From Streptomyces ochraceiscleroticus (GTDB taxonomy: Bacteria > Actinomycetota > Actinomycetes > Streptomycetales > Streptomycetaceae), in the NCBI RefSeq assembly GCF_000720485.1, contig NZ_JOAX01000032.1:23301-87300 (forward strand): a stretch of DNA of 64,000 nt, given 5' to 3'. Below are positions 10,637 to 18,055 of this stretch, piece after piece (the stretch's first letter is position 1; each line of letters begins with the position of its first letter). A model generated the notes under the pieces. It saw nothing but the letters and a program-made list of their open reading frames with translations, had not been told where the DNA came from and searched no databases. The translations under genes were made by a program, and so were the position numbers.

Positions 10637-11802
10637 CAGGCGGTGCCTTCCGGGCCGTCGGCGTGGCTGTCGGCGTCGCCGTTCGCACGGCCGTCCGCGC
10701 CGCCCTCCGTACCGCCCTCCGCGGCCTCCGAGCGGTCGACCAGGGTGTTCAGCAGCGCCGCCGCGGTCGCCGCGTCGCCGACCGTCACCACGAACTCCTT
10801 CCCGCTCGCCAGCCGCAGCGACAGCGCCTCGCCGGAGCGGAGCACGAAGCCGCTGCGGCCGGGCCGCATCCGGTAGCCCCAGCCGCCGAAGTCGCGCAGC
10901 GGGGCGACCTTGCGGCTGTCGGCCTCCCGTATGCGGGCCAGGGGGATGCGCATACGGGGGTACGGGAGGAGGGGCGGGGTCACCGTCAGGCCGTGCCGGT
11001 CGGCGGTCACCCGCAGTCCGGCGAGCGCGAGAACCAGCAGCCCGCCGCAGAGCAGGCCCGGCACCGCGCTCCATCCAGTGGCCGGGCCCGCGATCAGGCC
11101 CCCGAGGAGGAGCGCGCACCCCAGGACGTACATGACCGGCGAGCTGACGGTCCGGGACCAGCCGGCGACCTCGGAGTCGGCGAGGGGCAGCCGGGGCGCG
11201 CCGCCGCGCACCCCGCCGTCCGGCAGCGGCGTGTCCTTCCCCGCCAGCAGCCGCCCGAGCAGGCCGGCCACCACGCCGACGCCGAGGGCCGCGGCGACCT
11301 GCCAGAGCGGGAGCCGGGCGGCGGGGTGATCGCCGCCGGCCGCCGCGTTGGCGTACAGCGTCCGCACGAAGACGTACCCCAGCAGTCCCGCGAGCCCGTA
11401 GCCGACGGCGATGAAGGAACCGGCCGTGCGGAGGCGGGCCATGGCCGGTACGCCGTCCGTACGATCCCCGTCCCCCGCACGCCGCGCGGACCCGGTACGC
11501 CGTCCAGCCGTCGGCGCGAGGACGAGAAGCCCGAAAACGGCGCCGAACGCGAGAAGCGTGCCGAGCGCGACGGCGAGGAAGCCGCCGGCCGTCGTGAAGC
11601 CGTCGGCGCGCCCGTCGGCGCGGAAGTGTGTGGCCAGCGTGCCGGGCAGCCGCCCGGCGAGCGTGCCGTACGCCATTGCGACGACGGCGGCGGCCACCGG
11701 GAAGGGTGCGATCGCGACGATCACCCGGCGCACACCCGGACCCTTGCGCGCGTCCACCGTGCCGCCGCCATGTCCTGCGGTAATGCCCCAGTGACCGGCC
11801 AT
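10636..11802 (-). CDS. DUF1648 domain membrane protein
   Basis: A membrane protein of about 388 residues with several hydrophobic helices. The segment LAGRLPGTLATHFRADGRADGF is the DUF1648 hallmark (a loop between the first two helices, shared with SdpI-type immunity proteins). The C-terminal 80 residues are soluble, rich in basic residues, then Asp/Gly/His. The ATG at 11802 is chosen because the longer frame begins inside a 25-base inverted repeat that looks like an operator; an initiation farther in, near VRRVIVAIAP, is possible. It is coupled to the GntR gene. Function unknown; envelope-stress resistance or immunity is a guess. Confidence 0.75.
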   Translation of the reverse strand: MAGHWGITAGHGGGTVDARKGPGVRRVIVAIAPFPVAAAVVAMAYGTLAGRLPGTLATHFRADGRADGFTTAGGFLAVALGTLLAFGAVFGLLVLAPTAGRRTGSARRAGDGDRTDGVPAMARLRTAGSFIAVGYGLAGLLGYVFVRTLYANAAAGGDHPAARLPLWQVAAALGVGVVAGLLGRLLAGKDTPLPDGGVRGGAPRLPLADSEVAGWSRTVSSPVMYVLGCALLLGGLIAGPATGWSAVPGLLCGGLLVLALAGLRVTADRHGLTVTPPLLPYPRMRIPLARIREADSRKVAPLRDFGGWGYRMRPGRSGFVLRSGEALSLRLASGKEFVVTVGDAATAAALLNTLVDRSEAAEGGTEGGADGRANGDADSHADGPEGTA

Positions 11803-11857
11803 GTCCGGGTGCCGCCTCCCCTCTGTCCGCCACCGTGGCGCTGCCGCCGTACGGCCT

Positions 11858-11882
11858 ATTGTTCGCATAGTAGTAGAACAAT
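11858..11882. promoter_or_regulatory. Inverted repeat upstream of the DUF1648/GntR operon
   Basis: ATTGTTC and GAACAAT, perfect 7-base arms separated by 11 bases, lie 56 bases upstream of the chosen start. This is a plausible operator for the YtrA-like GntR protein of the same operon. Confidence 0.5.
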
Positions 11883-11898
11883 CGACAGTTGAACATCG

Positions 11899-11914
11899 AT
11901 CTCATATCTGAGAT
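11899..11914. promoter_or_regulatory. Palindrome upstream of XRE-MurA fusion
   Basis: ATCTCA-TATC-TGAGAT is a perfect 6+4+6 palindrome ending 12 bases before the ATG of the XRE-MurA gene. Its position overlapping the start region suggests autorepression by the gene's own N-terminal DNA-binding domain. Confidence 0.5.
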
Positions 11915-11926
11915 ACCGTTCTCCTC

Positions 11927-13456
11927 ATGGCAGACGACTACCTCGTACGCATCGGCAAGCTCATCCGTGACGCCCGGCAGCACCGAGGCTGGACACAGAC
12001 GCAGCTCGCGGAGGCGCTCGGCACAAGCCAGAGCGCGGTCAACCGCATCGAACGCGGTAATCAGAACATCAGCCTTGAGATGATCGCCCGGATCGGCGAG
12101 GCGCTGGACAGTGAAATCGTCTCCCTGGGGTACGCGGGTCCCATGCATCTCCGCGTCGTCGGCGGCCGCCGCCTCTCCGGCAGCATTGACGTCAAGACGA
12201 GCAAGAACGCCTGCGTGGCCCTGCTCTGCGCCACGCTGCTGAACGCCGGCCGCACCACGCTGCGCCGCGTCGCCCGGATCGAGGAGGTCTACCGCATCCT
12301 CGAAGTGCTGGGCTCGATCGGCGTCCGCACGCGCTGGATCAACGACGGGAACGACCTGGAGGTCGTCCCGCCCGCCGAGCTGGACCTCGACTCGATGGAC
12401 ACCGAGGCGGCCCGCCGCACCCGCAGCGTCATCATGTTCCTCGGTCCGCTGCTGCACCGCATGGACCACTTCAAGATCCCGTACGCGGGCGGCTGCGACC
12501 TCGGTACCCGTACGGTCACCCCGCACATGACCGCGCTGCGCCACTTCGGCCTCGAAGTCACCGCCACCGAGGGCACGTACCACGCGCATGTCGACCGGGC
12601 CGTGGCACCCAAGCGCGCGATCGTGCTGACCGAGCGCGGCGACACCGTGACGGAGAACGCGCTGCTCGCCGCCGCCCGGCACGACGGCGTCACCGTCATC
12701 CGCAACGCCTCCTCCAACTACATGGTTCAGGACCTGTGCTTCTTCCTGGAGCAGCTCGGCGTGCGGGTCGAGGGCATCGGCACCACCACCCTCACCGTGC
12801 ACGGCGTCACGCACATCGAGCGGGATGTGGACTACGCGCCGTCGGAGGACCCGGTCGAGGCGATGAGCCTGCTGGCCGCCGCGGTCGTCACCGAGTCCGA
12901 GCTGACGATCCGTCGCGTCCCGGTCGAATTCCTGGAGATCGAGCTCGCGGTCCTGGAGGAGATGGGCCTCGACCACACCCGCAGCGCCGAGTACACCGCC
13001 GACAACGGCCGTACCCGCCTGATCGACCTCACCGTGCGCCCGTCCAAACTGAGCGCCCCGCTCGACAAGATCCACCCGATGCCGTTCCCCGGCCTGAACA
13101 TCGACAACGTGCCGTTCTTCGCGGCCATCGCGGCCAGCGCCCAGGGCCAGACCCTGATCCACGACTGGGTGTACGACAACCGCGCGATCTACCTGACGGA
13201 CCTCAACCGCCTCGGCGCGGGGGTCAAGCTGCTCGACCCGCACCGCGTCCTGGTCGACGGCCCGACCCGCTGGCGCTCGGCGGAAATGATGTGCCCGCCG
13301 GCCCTGCGCCCCGCCGTCGTCGTCCTCCTGGCGATGATGGCCGCCGAGGGCACGTCCGTACTCCGCAACGTCTACGTCATCAATCGCGGCTACGAAGACC
13401 TCGCCGAGCGCCTCAACACCCTGGGCGCCCAGATCGAAATCTTCCGGGACATCTGA
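11927..13456 (+). CDS. MurA-like enolpyruvyl transferase with N-terminal XRE DNA-binding domain
   Basis: A 509-residue fusion. Residues 8-62 are an XRE/Cro helix-turn-helix (RDARQHRGWTQTQLAEALGTSQSAVNRI, split here as TQTQLAEALG / TSQSAVNRIERG). Residues about 73-509 are a two-domain EPSP/MurA fold. MurA transfers enolpyruvate from PEP to UDP-GlcNAc, the first committed peptidoglycan step. The substrate pair K93-N94 (TSKNACVALL) and the catalytic loop Cys190 (AGGCDLGTR, equal to E. coli Cys115) are kept, so it may be active. It matches the second MurA I recall in S. coelicolor (SCO5998). A palindrome lies just before the start and there is no clear ribosome site. It may sense cell-wall precursors and regulate itself. 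Confidence 0.9.
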   Translation: MADDYLVRIGKLIRDARQHRGWTQTQLAEALGTSQSAVNRIERGNQNISLEMIARIGEALDSEIVSLGYAGPMHLRVVGGRRLSGSIDVKTSKNACVALLCATLLNAGRTTLRRVARIEEVYRILEVLGSIGVRTRWINDGNDLEVVPPAELDLDSMDTEAARRTRSVIMFLGPLLHRMDHFKIPYAGGCDLGTRTVTPHMTALRHFGLEVTATEGTYHAHVDRAVAPKRAIVLTERGDTVTENALLAAARHDGVTVIRNASSNYMVQDLCFFLEQLGVRVEGIGTTTLTVHGVTHIERDVDYAPSEDPVEAMSLLAAAVVTESELTIRRVPVEFLEIELAVLEEMGLDHTRSAEYTADNGRTRLIDLTVRPSKLSAPLDKIHPMPFPGLNIDNVPFFAAIAASAQGQTLIHDWVYDNRAIYLTDLNRLGAGVKLLDPHRVLVDGPTRWRSAEMMCPPALRPAVVVLLAMMAAEGTSVLRNVYVINRGYEDLAERLNTLGAQIEIFRDI

Positions 13457-13464
13457 CGACAGGT

Positions 13465-13497
13465 CCCTGGCGGGGGGGGCGTCGTCCCCCGTCAGGG
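13465..13497 (+). terminator. Hairpin terminator after XRE-MurA gene
   Basis: CCCTGGCGGGGG pairs with CCCCCGTCAGGG (12 bp with one G-T pair, 9-base loop), starting 9 bases after the stop codon. Confidence 0.75.
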
Positions 13498-13505
13498 CAA
13501 CAGAA

Positions 13506-13537
13506 GAACCCCGGTCTCCGTGCGGAGACCGGGGTTC
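13506..13537. terminator. Perfect hairpin terminator between tRNA and XRE-MurA
   Basis: GAACCCCGGTCTCC-GTGC-GGAGACCGGGGTTC is a perfect 14-bp stem with a 4-base loop. It begins 7 bases beyond the 3' end of the minus-strand tRNA and is also downstream of the plus-strand MurA gene, so it can stop transcription from both sides. Confidence 0.9.
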
Positions 13538-13543
13538 GTGGTG

Positions 13544-13613
13544 AGCGCTGGGCAGGCCTTGCACCTGCATCTCCCCGCAGGAAGCGGGGCGTCTTTCCTT
13601 GGACCACCAACGC
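13544..13613 (-). tRNA. tRNA-Gly (anticodon UCC), atypical T-loop
   Basis: The minus strand folds as a full cloverleaf. The acceptor stem GCGTTGG/CCAGCGC has 7 bp with one G-T pair. The D-arm GTC/GAC has GG in its loop. The anticodon stem CCCCG/CGGGG carries loop CTTCCTG, giving anticodon TCC (Gly GGA). The variable loop is AGAT and the T-stem is GCAGG/CCTGC. The discriminator is T, and CCA is not properly encoded. The T-loop reads TGCAAGG, so the universal T54-T55-C56 is T-G-C and the base normally made pseudouridine-55 is G. A strong terminator follows at once. The odd T-loop resembles the divergence of glycine tRNAs reserved for cell-wall synthesis in other bacteria; degeneration is the alternative. 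Confidence 0.82.
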
Positions 13614-13749
13614 CTGGCCCGTCACCGGTCGTCCCGGCGGCAAGCTCAAGATCAACTCTACCGTACGGCCGGGATCCCGGCCACCAGCTCCCGGCGTACG
13701 AAGTCGACCAGGAGTTCGCGCATCACGGAGACCGTCATGCGCGGGGCGC

Positions 13750-14124
13750 AACCTGGTCGACTTCTACGTGGTGCGGCGCGGCCACTACTCGATCCGGGAG
13801 ATCTTCAACCCGCGCGGGATGTACGGGCGGTGGAGCGGGCGCGGGCTGCTCGCGTACGGGGTCGGGTTCCTGTCGATGCTGCCGTTCGCGGAGATCGGCG
13901 ACCTCCGGGGGCCGGGCGCCGCGTGGGTGGGCGGCGCGGACCTCACGATGCTGATCGGTCTGCCGGTCTCGGCCGGGGTGTACTTGATGGCCTGCCGGTC
14001 GCTGGATCTGACAGCCGAGCGGGCCGCGGTGGCGGCGGCGGACGCGGGACTGGAGGACGGCGGGGCCGGTGGCGGGGTGTCCGACGGCGGGGCGCCCGTC
14101 AGCGGTACAGCTCCCGCGCGATGA
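13750..14124 (+). pseudogene. C-terminal remnant of an NCS1 family nucleobase permease
   Basis: The frame encodes NLVDFYVVRRGHYS, IREIFNPRGMYGRW and two transmembrane segments, the last quarter of NCS1 (cytosine/purine/allantoin) permeases. Homology begins abruptly at about 13750; no upstream frame holds the missing 350 or so residues, and no convincing start or ribosome site is present, so I call it a pseudogene. Its end overlaps the end of the acyl-CoA dehydrogenase gene by 26 bases, convergently. The break point is 137 bases from the tRNA and within a 13-bp inverted repeat (13700-13712 and 13752-13764), suggesting deletion or excision. Bases 13614-13749 hold no other convincing gene. Confidence 0.7.
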
Positions 14125-15229
14125 TCGTGCGCTGCACCTCCGTCGCGCCCTCGTAGATGCGCGGCGCGCGCACCTCCCGGTAGAGGTGTTCCAGCAGGTG
14201 GCCGCGGCGCAGGGCTCGGGCGCCGTGGATCTGTACGGCGGCGTCGACGGCCTCCTGGGCGGTCTCGGTGGCGAGCAGCTTGGCCATGGCGGCGCGCTTG
14301 GCGATGCCGGGCGCGCCCGCGTCGTAGGCCGCGGCCGCCGCGTACACCAGCAGCCGGGCCGCCTCGATCCGGGTGGCGAGGTCGGCGAGGCGGTGGGAGA
14401 CGGACTGCAGGTCCTTCAGCGGTCCTCCGAAGGCGGTGCGGGTGGCGGCGTGTTCCAGGGCCGCGTCCAGCGCCGCCTGGGCCATGCCGACGGCGAAGGC
14501 GCCGACGCTGGGCCGGAAGAGATTCAGGGTGCGCATCGCGACACCGAAGCCGCGGCCGGGCTCGCCCAGGACGTCGGCGCGGGTGACGGGGACGCCGTCG
14601 AAGACGAGGGTGCCGATGGGGTGCGGGCTGAGCATCTCGAGGTGCTCGCCGCTCAGCCCCGGCCGGTCGGCGGGGACGAGGAAGGCGGTGACGCCGCGGG
14701 CGCCCGGGGCCTCGCCGGTGCGTGCGAAGACGGTGGCGAAGTCGGCCTCGGGCGCGTTGGAGATCCAGCACTTCTCGCCGGTGAGCCGCCAGCCGCTGCC
14801 GCTTGGGCCGTCCGGCTCGGCGGCCAGGGTGAGCGCCGCCGCGTCGGAGCCCGCGCCGGGCTCGCTGAGCGCGAAGGCGGCGACCGCGCGCCCGGCGGTG
14901 ACCTCCGGCAGCCAGCGCGCCCGCTGCTCCTCGGTACCGGACTGCAGTACAGGATAGGCACCGAGCCCCTGGAGCGCGAGCGCGGTCTCCGCCTCCGTGC
15001 ACTCCTGGGCCAGCGACTCCCGCAGCAGGCACAGGTCCAGGGCGCGGACGGTGCCGCCCTCGGGGAACAGCCGGCGCAGCAGCCCCAGTTCGCCGAGCGC
15101 GGCCACCAGCGGGCGGTTGACCCGGCCCGGCTCGCCCTTCTCGGCGAGCGGGCGCAGCTGCGCGGCGGTCAGGGCCCGGAGTTCGGCACACCAGGTCTCG
15201 TCGCCGGCGTCCAGCGCGAATGCGGTCAC
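14099..15229 (-). CDS. Acyl-CoA dehydrogenase family protein
   Basis: A 376-residue FAD enzyme oxidising an acyl-CoA at the alpha-beta bond. It shows ALSEPGAGSD (FAD contact), GEKCWISNAPEADF, the C-terminal helix bundle with RTAFGGPLKDLQSV, and IYEGATEVQR, where this family often carries its catalytic Glu. The GTG at 15229 has AAGGGAG 8 bases upstream. It is divergent from the aryl-CoA ligase across a promoter with five 15-bp repeats. In clusters for CoA-dependent 2-aminobenzoate breakdown an acyl-CoA dehydrogenase acts after ring reduction, which fits the neighbours; the exact substrate is unknown. Confidence 0.9.
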   Translation of the reverse strand: MTAFALDAGDETWCAELRALTAAQLRPLAEKGEPGRVNRPLVAALGELGLLRRLFPEGGTVRALDLCLLRESLAQECTEAETALALQGLGAYPVLQSGTEEQRARWLPEVTAGRAVAAFALSEPGAGSDAAALTLAAEPDGPSGSGWRLTGEKCWISNAPEADFATVFARTGEAPGARGVTAFLVPADRPGLSGEHLEMLSPHPIGTLVFDGVPVTRADVLGEPGRGFGVAMRTLNLFRPSVGAFAVGMAQAALDAALEHAATRTAFGGPLKDLQSVSHRLADLATRIEAARLLVYAAAAAYDAGAPGIAKRAAMAKLLATETAQEAVDAAVQIHGARALRRGHLLEHLYREVRAPRIYEGATEVQRTIIARELYR

Positions 15230-15240
15230 AGGGCGGCTCC

Positions 15241-15314
15241 CTTGTCGCGGTCTGCTTTATCGCGGTCTGCTCGGTCGCGTCTGTTCCATCACGGTCTGCT
15301 TTATCGCGGTCTGT
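15241..15314. repeat. Five tandem copies of a 15-bp repeat in the divergent promoter
   Basis: Units of 15, 15, 14, 15 and 15 bases follow each other, best read as TTTATCGCGGTCTGC with variation in the first four bases; CGGTCTG is nearly invariant. The array begins 12 bases before the acyl-CoA dehydrogenase GTG and ends against the TGAC-TGCC-GTCA element. It may be a cooperative regulator-binding array or simple repeat growth. Confidence 0.75.
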
Positions 15315-15326
15315 TGACTGCCGTCA
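15315..15326. promoter_or_regulatory. TGAC-N4-GTCA operator, left arm of aromatic acid genes
   Basis: TGACTGCCGTCA lies within a 19-base segment (15316-15334) that matches 16 of 19 bases of the segment at 26697-26715 upstream of the hydratase/monooxygenase operon. It is the best candidate binding site for the local PaaX regulator. Confidence 0.5.
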
Positions 15327-15416
15327 CGAACACGTTACGCTGGCGAACCGTCCGTACGGCAGTCCCCGGCGGCCCTCGGACACCACGGCTGAGCGTCACG
15401 AGGGGGCGCATGCGTC

Positions 15417-17036
15417 ATGGACCTACAGCCATCGGCCCACGCCGACACCTTCGCCCACGACCATCTCCCACCACCCCAGCAGTGGCCGCATCTCAGCGAT
15501 CTGGGGTATCCCGCCCGCCTCAACTGCGGTATCGAGCTGCTGGACGGCTCACTGCACCGGTTCGGCGCGGAGCGGCCCGCCCTGCGCGACGGCGGCGGAA
15601 CGGTCTGGACGTACGAAGAGCTGCGCGAACGTGTCAACCGCGTCGCGCACGTACTGAGCGACGACCTCGGCGTGCGGCCCGGCACGCGCGTACTGCTGCG
15701 CGGGCCGAACTCCCCCGCTCTCGCCGCGTGCTGGCTGGCGGTCATGAAGGCGGGCGCGGTGGCGGTGACCGTACCGGCCGCGCAGCGCGCCCACGAGCTG
15801 GCCACCATCTGCGACCTCGCGCGTATCCGCCACGCGCTGTGCGACGTACGGTCGGTGGACGATCTGTCCAAGGCCCCGCTCCCCGGTCCGGCGGTCATCA
15901 CCTACGGCGGCGAGGCACCCGACGACCTGCTGCGCCGGGCCGCGGGCAAGCCCGCCGAGTACACGGCGGTGGACACCTCCGCCGACGATGTCGCGCTGAT
16001 CGCGTTCACCTCCGGCACCACCGGGCGCCCCAAGGGCTGCATGCACTTCCACCGGGACGTGCTCGCCATCGCCGACACCTTCTCGGCACACGTGCTGCGC
16101 CCCGTGCCGGACGACGTCTTCGCGGGCAGTCCGCCGCTGGGCTTCACCTTCGGCCTCGGCGGCCTGGTGATCTTCCCGCTGCGGGCCGGGGCCAGCGCGC
16201 TGCTCACCGAAGGGGGCGGCTCGCGCGCTCTGCTGCGGGACATCGCGGCCCACCGCGTCTCCGTCCTGTTCACCGCGCCCACCGCCTACCGCGCGATGCT
16301 GCCCGAACTGGCCGGGTACGACGTCACGTCGCTGCGCCGCTGCGTCTCGGCGGGCGAGAACCTCCCGGCGGCCACCTGGCACGCCTGGCACGCCGCGACC
16401 GGCCTGCGGCTCATCAACGGCATCGGCGCGACGGAGCTGCTGCACATCTTCCTCTCGGCCGCCGACGAGGCCGCCCGTCCCGGGGCCACCGGAGTGCCGG
16501 TGCCCGGGTACGAGGCGCGGGTGGTGGACGCGGCGGGCCGGCCGGTGCCGGACGGCGAGCCGGGGCTGCTGGCCGTGCGCGGCCCGACCGGCTGCCGCTA
16601 CCTCGCCGACCCGCGCCAGCTCGAGTACGTACGGGACGGCTGGAACCTCACCGGCGACACCTATGTGCGCGAGCCGGACGGCTACTTCCGCTATGTCGCA
16701 CGCGCCGACGACATGATCATCTCGGCCGGGTACAACATCGCCGGGCCCGAGGTCGAGGAGGCGCTGCTGCGGCACCCGGCGGTGACCGAGGCGGCCGTGG
16801 TGGGCCGCTTCGACGCGGAACGCGGACAGGTCGTGGTCGCCCATGTGGTGCTCGGCCCGGACCTCCCCCGTTCGGAGGAAACCGTCGCCGCGCTGCGGGA
16901 GTTCACCAAGGCCGAGATCGCGCCGTACAAGTGCCCGCGCGAGATCGTCTTCCACGACGCGCTTCCCCGGACGCCGACCGGCAAACTCCAGCGCTTCCGG
17001 CTGCGGGCACCTCTGCAGGGTGCCCCTTTAGAGTGA
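15417..17036 (+). CDS. Aryl-CoA ligase, benzoate/2-aminobenzoate-CoA ligase family
   Basis: A 539-residue ANL-superfamily enzyme that activates an aromatic acid with ATP to the acyl-AMP and then the CoA thioester. The AMP loop FTSGTTGRPKG is at about 197. Other motifs are SPPLGFTFGLGG (typical of the benzoate-CoA ligase group), NGIGATELLHIF, the hinge YVARADDMIISAGYNI, and the C-terminal PRTPTGKLQR with its catalytic Lys. The start has AGGGGG about 10 bases upstream. Codon 537, third from the end (17028-17030), is TTA, the rare bldA codon. PaaX begins four bases after the stop. With the fused monooxygenase/OYE protein nearby, 2-aminobenzoate or salicylate is the likely substrate. Confidence 0.88.
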   Translation: MDLQPSAHADTFAHDHLPPPQQWPHLSDLGYPARLNCGIELLDGSLHRFGAERPALRDGGGTVWTYEELRERVNRVAHVLSDDLGVRPGTRVLLRGPNSPALAACWLAVMKAGAVAVTVPAAQRAHELATICDLARIRHALCDVRSVDDLSKAPLPGPAVITYGGEAPDDLLRRAAGKPAEYTAVDTSADDVALIAFTSGTTGRPKGCMHFHRDVLAIADTFSAHVLRPVPDDVFAGSPPLGFTFGLGGLVIFPLRAGASALLTEGGGSRALLRDIAAHRVSVLFTAPTAYRAMLPELAGYDVTSLRRCVSAGENLPAATWHAWHAATGLRLINGIGATELLHIFLSAADEAARPGATGVPVPGYEARVVDAAGRPVPDGEPGLLAVRGPTGCRYLADPRQLEYVRDGWNLTGDTYVREPDGYFRYVARADDMIISAGYNIAGPEVEEALLRHPAVTEAAVVGRFDAERGQVVVAHVVLGPDLPRSEETVAALREFTKAEIAPYKCPREIVFHDALPRTPTGKLQRFRLRAPLQGAPLE

Positions 17037-17040
17037 CGGC

Positions 17041-17901
17041 GTGAGTGACCCCCAGCCGCAGCGCACCCCACGGTCCCTGATCGTCACCTTCTACGGCGCG
17101 TACGGACGCGACGCGAAGGGGCAACCGCTGGGGCCGGTGCCGGTGGCCGCGCTGATCACGCTGCTGGGCGTGGTGGGCGTGGACCCGCCGTCGGTGCGCT
17201 CGGCGGTCTCCCGGCTCAAGCGCCGCGAGCTGCTGGTGCCCGCGCGCACGCCGGCGGGCGCCGCCGGGTACGCGCTGTCGGAGGACGCGCGCGAGCTGCT
17301 GGCCGACGGCGACCGGCGGATCTACGGGCGGCCCGCGGCGCGCGCGAGCGACGGCTGGGTGCTGGCGGTGTTCTCGGTCCCCGAGGAGGAGCGGCACAAG
17401 CGGCACCTGCTGCGCTCCCGGCTGGCCCGGCTCGGCTTCGGTACCGCGGCTCCGGGCGTATGGATCGCCCCGGGCCATCTCTACGAGGAGACCCGGCACG
17501 TACTGCGGCGCCTCCAGCTCGATCCGTACGTCGACCTCTTCACCGGCGCGCACGCCGGGTTCGCGCCGACGGTGGAGGCGGTGGCGCGCTGGTGGGACCT
17601 GCCCGCGATCGCCGGGCGGCACCGGGCGTTCCTCGACGCGCACGAGCCGGTGCTGCGGCGCTGGACGCACCGCCGCGGGACGGTGCCGGAGACGGCGTAC
17701 CACGACTATCTGCTGGCCCTGGACGCCTGGCGGCGCCTGCCGTACGCCGATCCGGGCCTGCCCGCCGCGCTGTTGCCCGACGACTGGCCCGGAGGCCGCG
17801 CGGCGGCGGTCTTCGGCCGGCTGCACCGCCGGCTGCACGCGGCGGGCGCGGAGTTCGCGCACGGCGTGCTGAGTGAACGGGGCGCGCTGGGTCCCCGGTG
17901 A
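17041..17901 (+). CDS. paaX: PaaX family transcriptional regulator
   Basis: A 286-residue repressor of the PaaX family, which respond to aryl-CoA intermediates. It has the N-terminal winged helix (RSLIVTFYGAYGRD, VDPPSVRSAVSRLKRRELL) and the central RNase-like domain ending in the C-terminal PaaX_C region (WWDLPAIAGRHRAFLDAHEP). The GTG start is only four bases past the ligase stop, so its translation is probably coupled to the ligase, whose end contains a TTA codon. It should sense the ligase product and control both catabolic arms through the shared TGAC-YGCC-GTCA sites. Inference from context; the family call is firm. Confidence 0.9.
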   Translation: MSDPQPQRTPRSLIVTFYGAYGRDAKGQPLGPVPVAALITLLGVVGVDPPSVRSAVSRLKRRELLVPARTPAGAAGYALSEDARELLADGDRRIYGRPAARASDGWVLAVFSVPEEERHKRHLLRSRLARLGFGTAAPGVWIAPGHLYEETRHVLRRLQLDPYVDLFTGAHAGFAPTVEAVARWWDLPAIAGRHRAFLDAHEPVLRRWTHRRGTVPETAYHDYLLALDAWRRLPYADPGLPAALLPDDWPGGRAAAVFGRLHRRLHAAGAEFAHGVLSERGALGPR

Positions 17902-18055
17902 GGGACGGGCCTCCGCATGGGGGGTCCGGCGTGCGCACGGGCGGGGAACGGCCGTCGGTGTGGCGGCGCGTTCGCGCGCGAGGCACGTCGTGCGGAGCGG
18001 GCGTCCTACGGGGCGGACGGGGGTACGGCCCCGTGGTGACGGACAGCGGAGCGCC

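Noticed and set aside
13658..13738. 26-codon minus-strand frame (MTVSVMRELLVDFVRRELV…) upstream of the tRNA
   Set aside because: Codon use is plausible and it covers one arm of the inverted repeat, but it is very short, has no clear ribosome site and no recognisable family; it may be a by-product of the repeat.
13506..14124. Integrative element at the tRNA
   Set aside because: No integrase, excisionase or att duplication of the tRNA 3' end is visible; only a permease remnant and a short inverted repeat remain, so an element itself is not called.
15241..15314. Possible CRISPR array
   Set aside because: The 15-bp units are head to tail without spacers and there are no cas genes.
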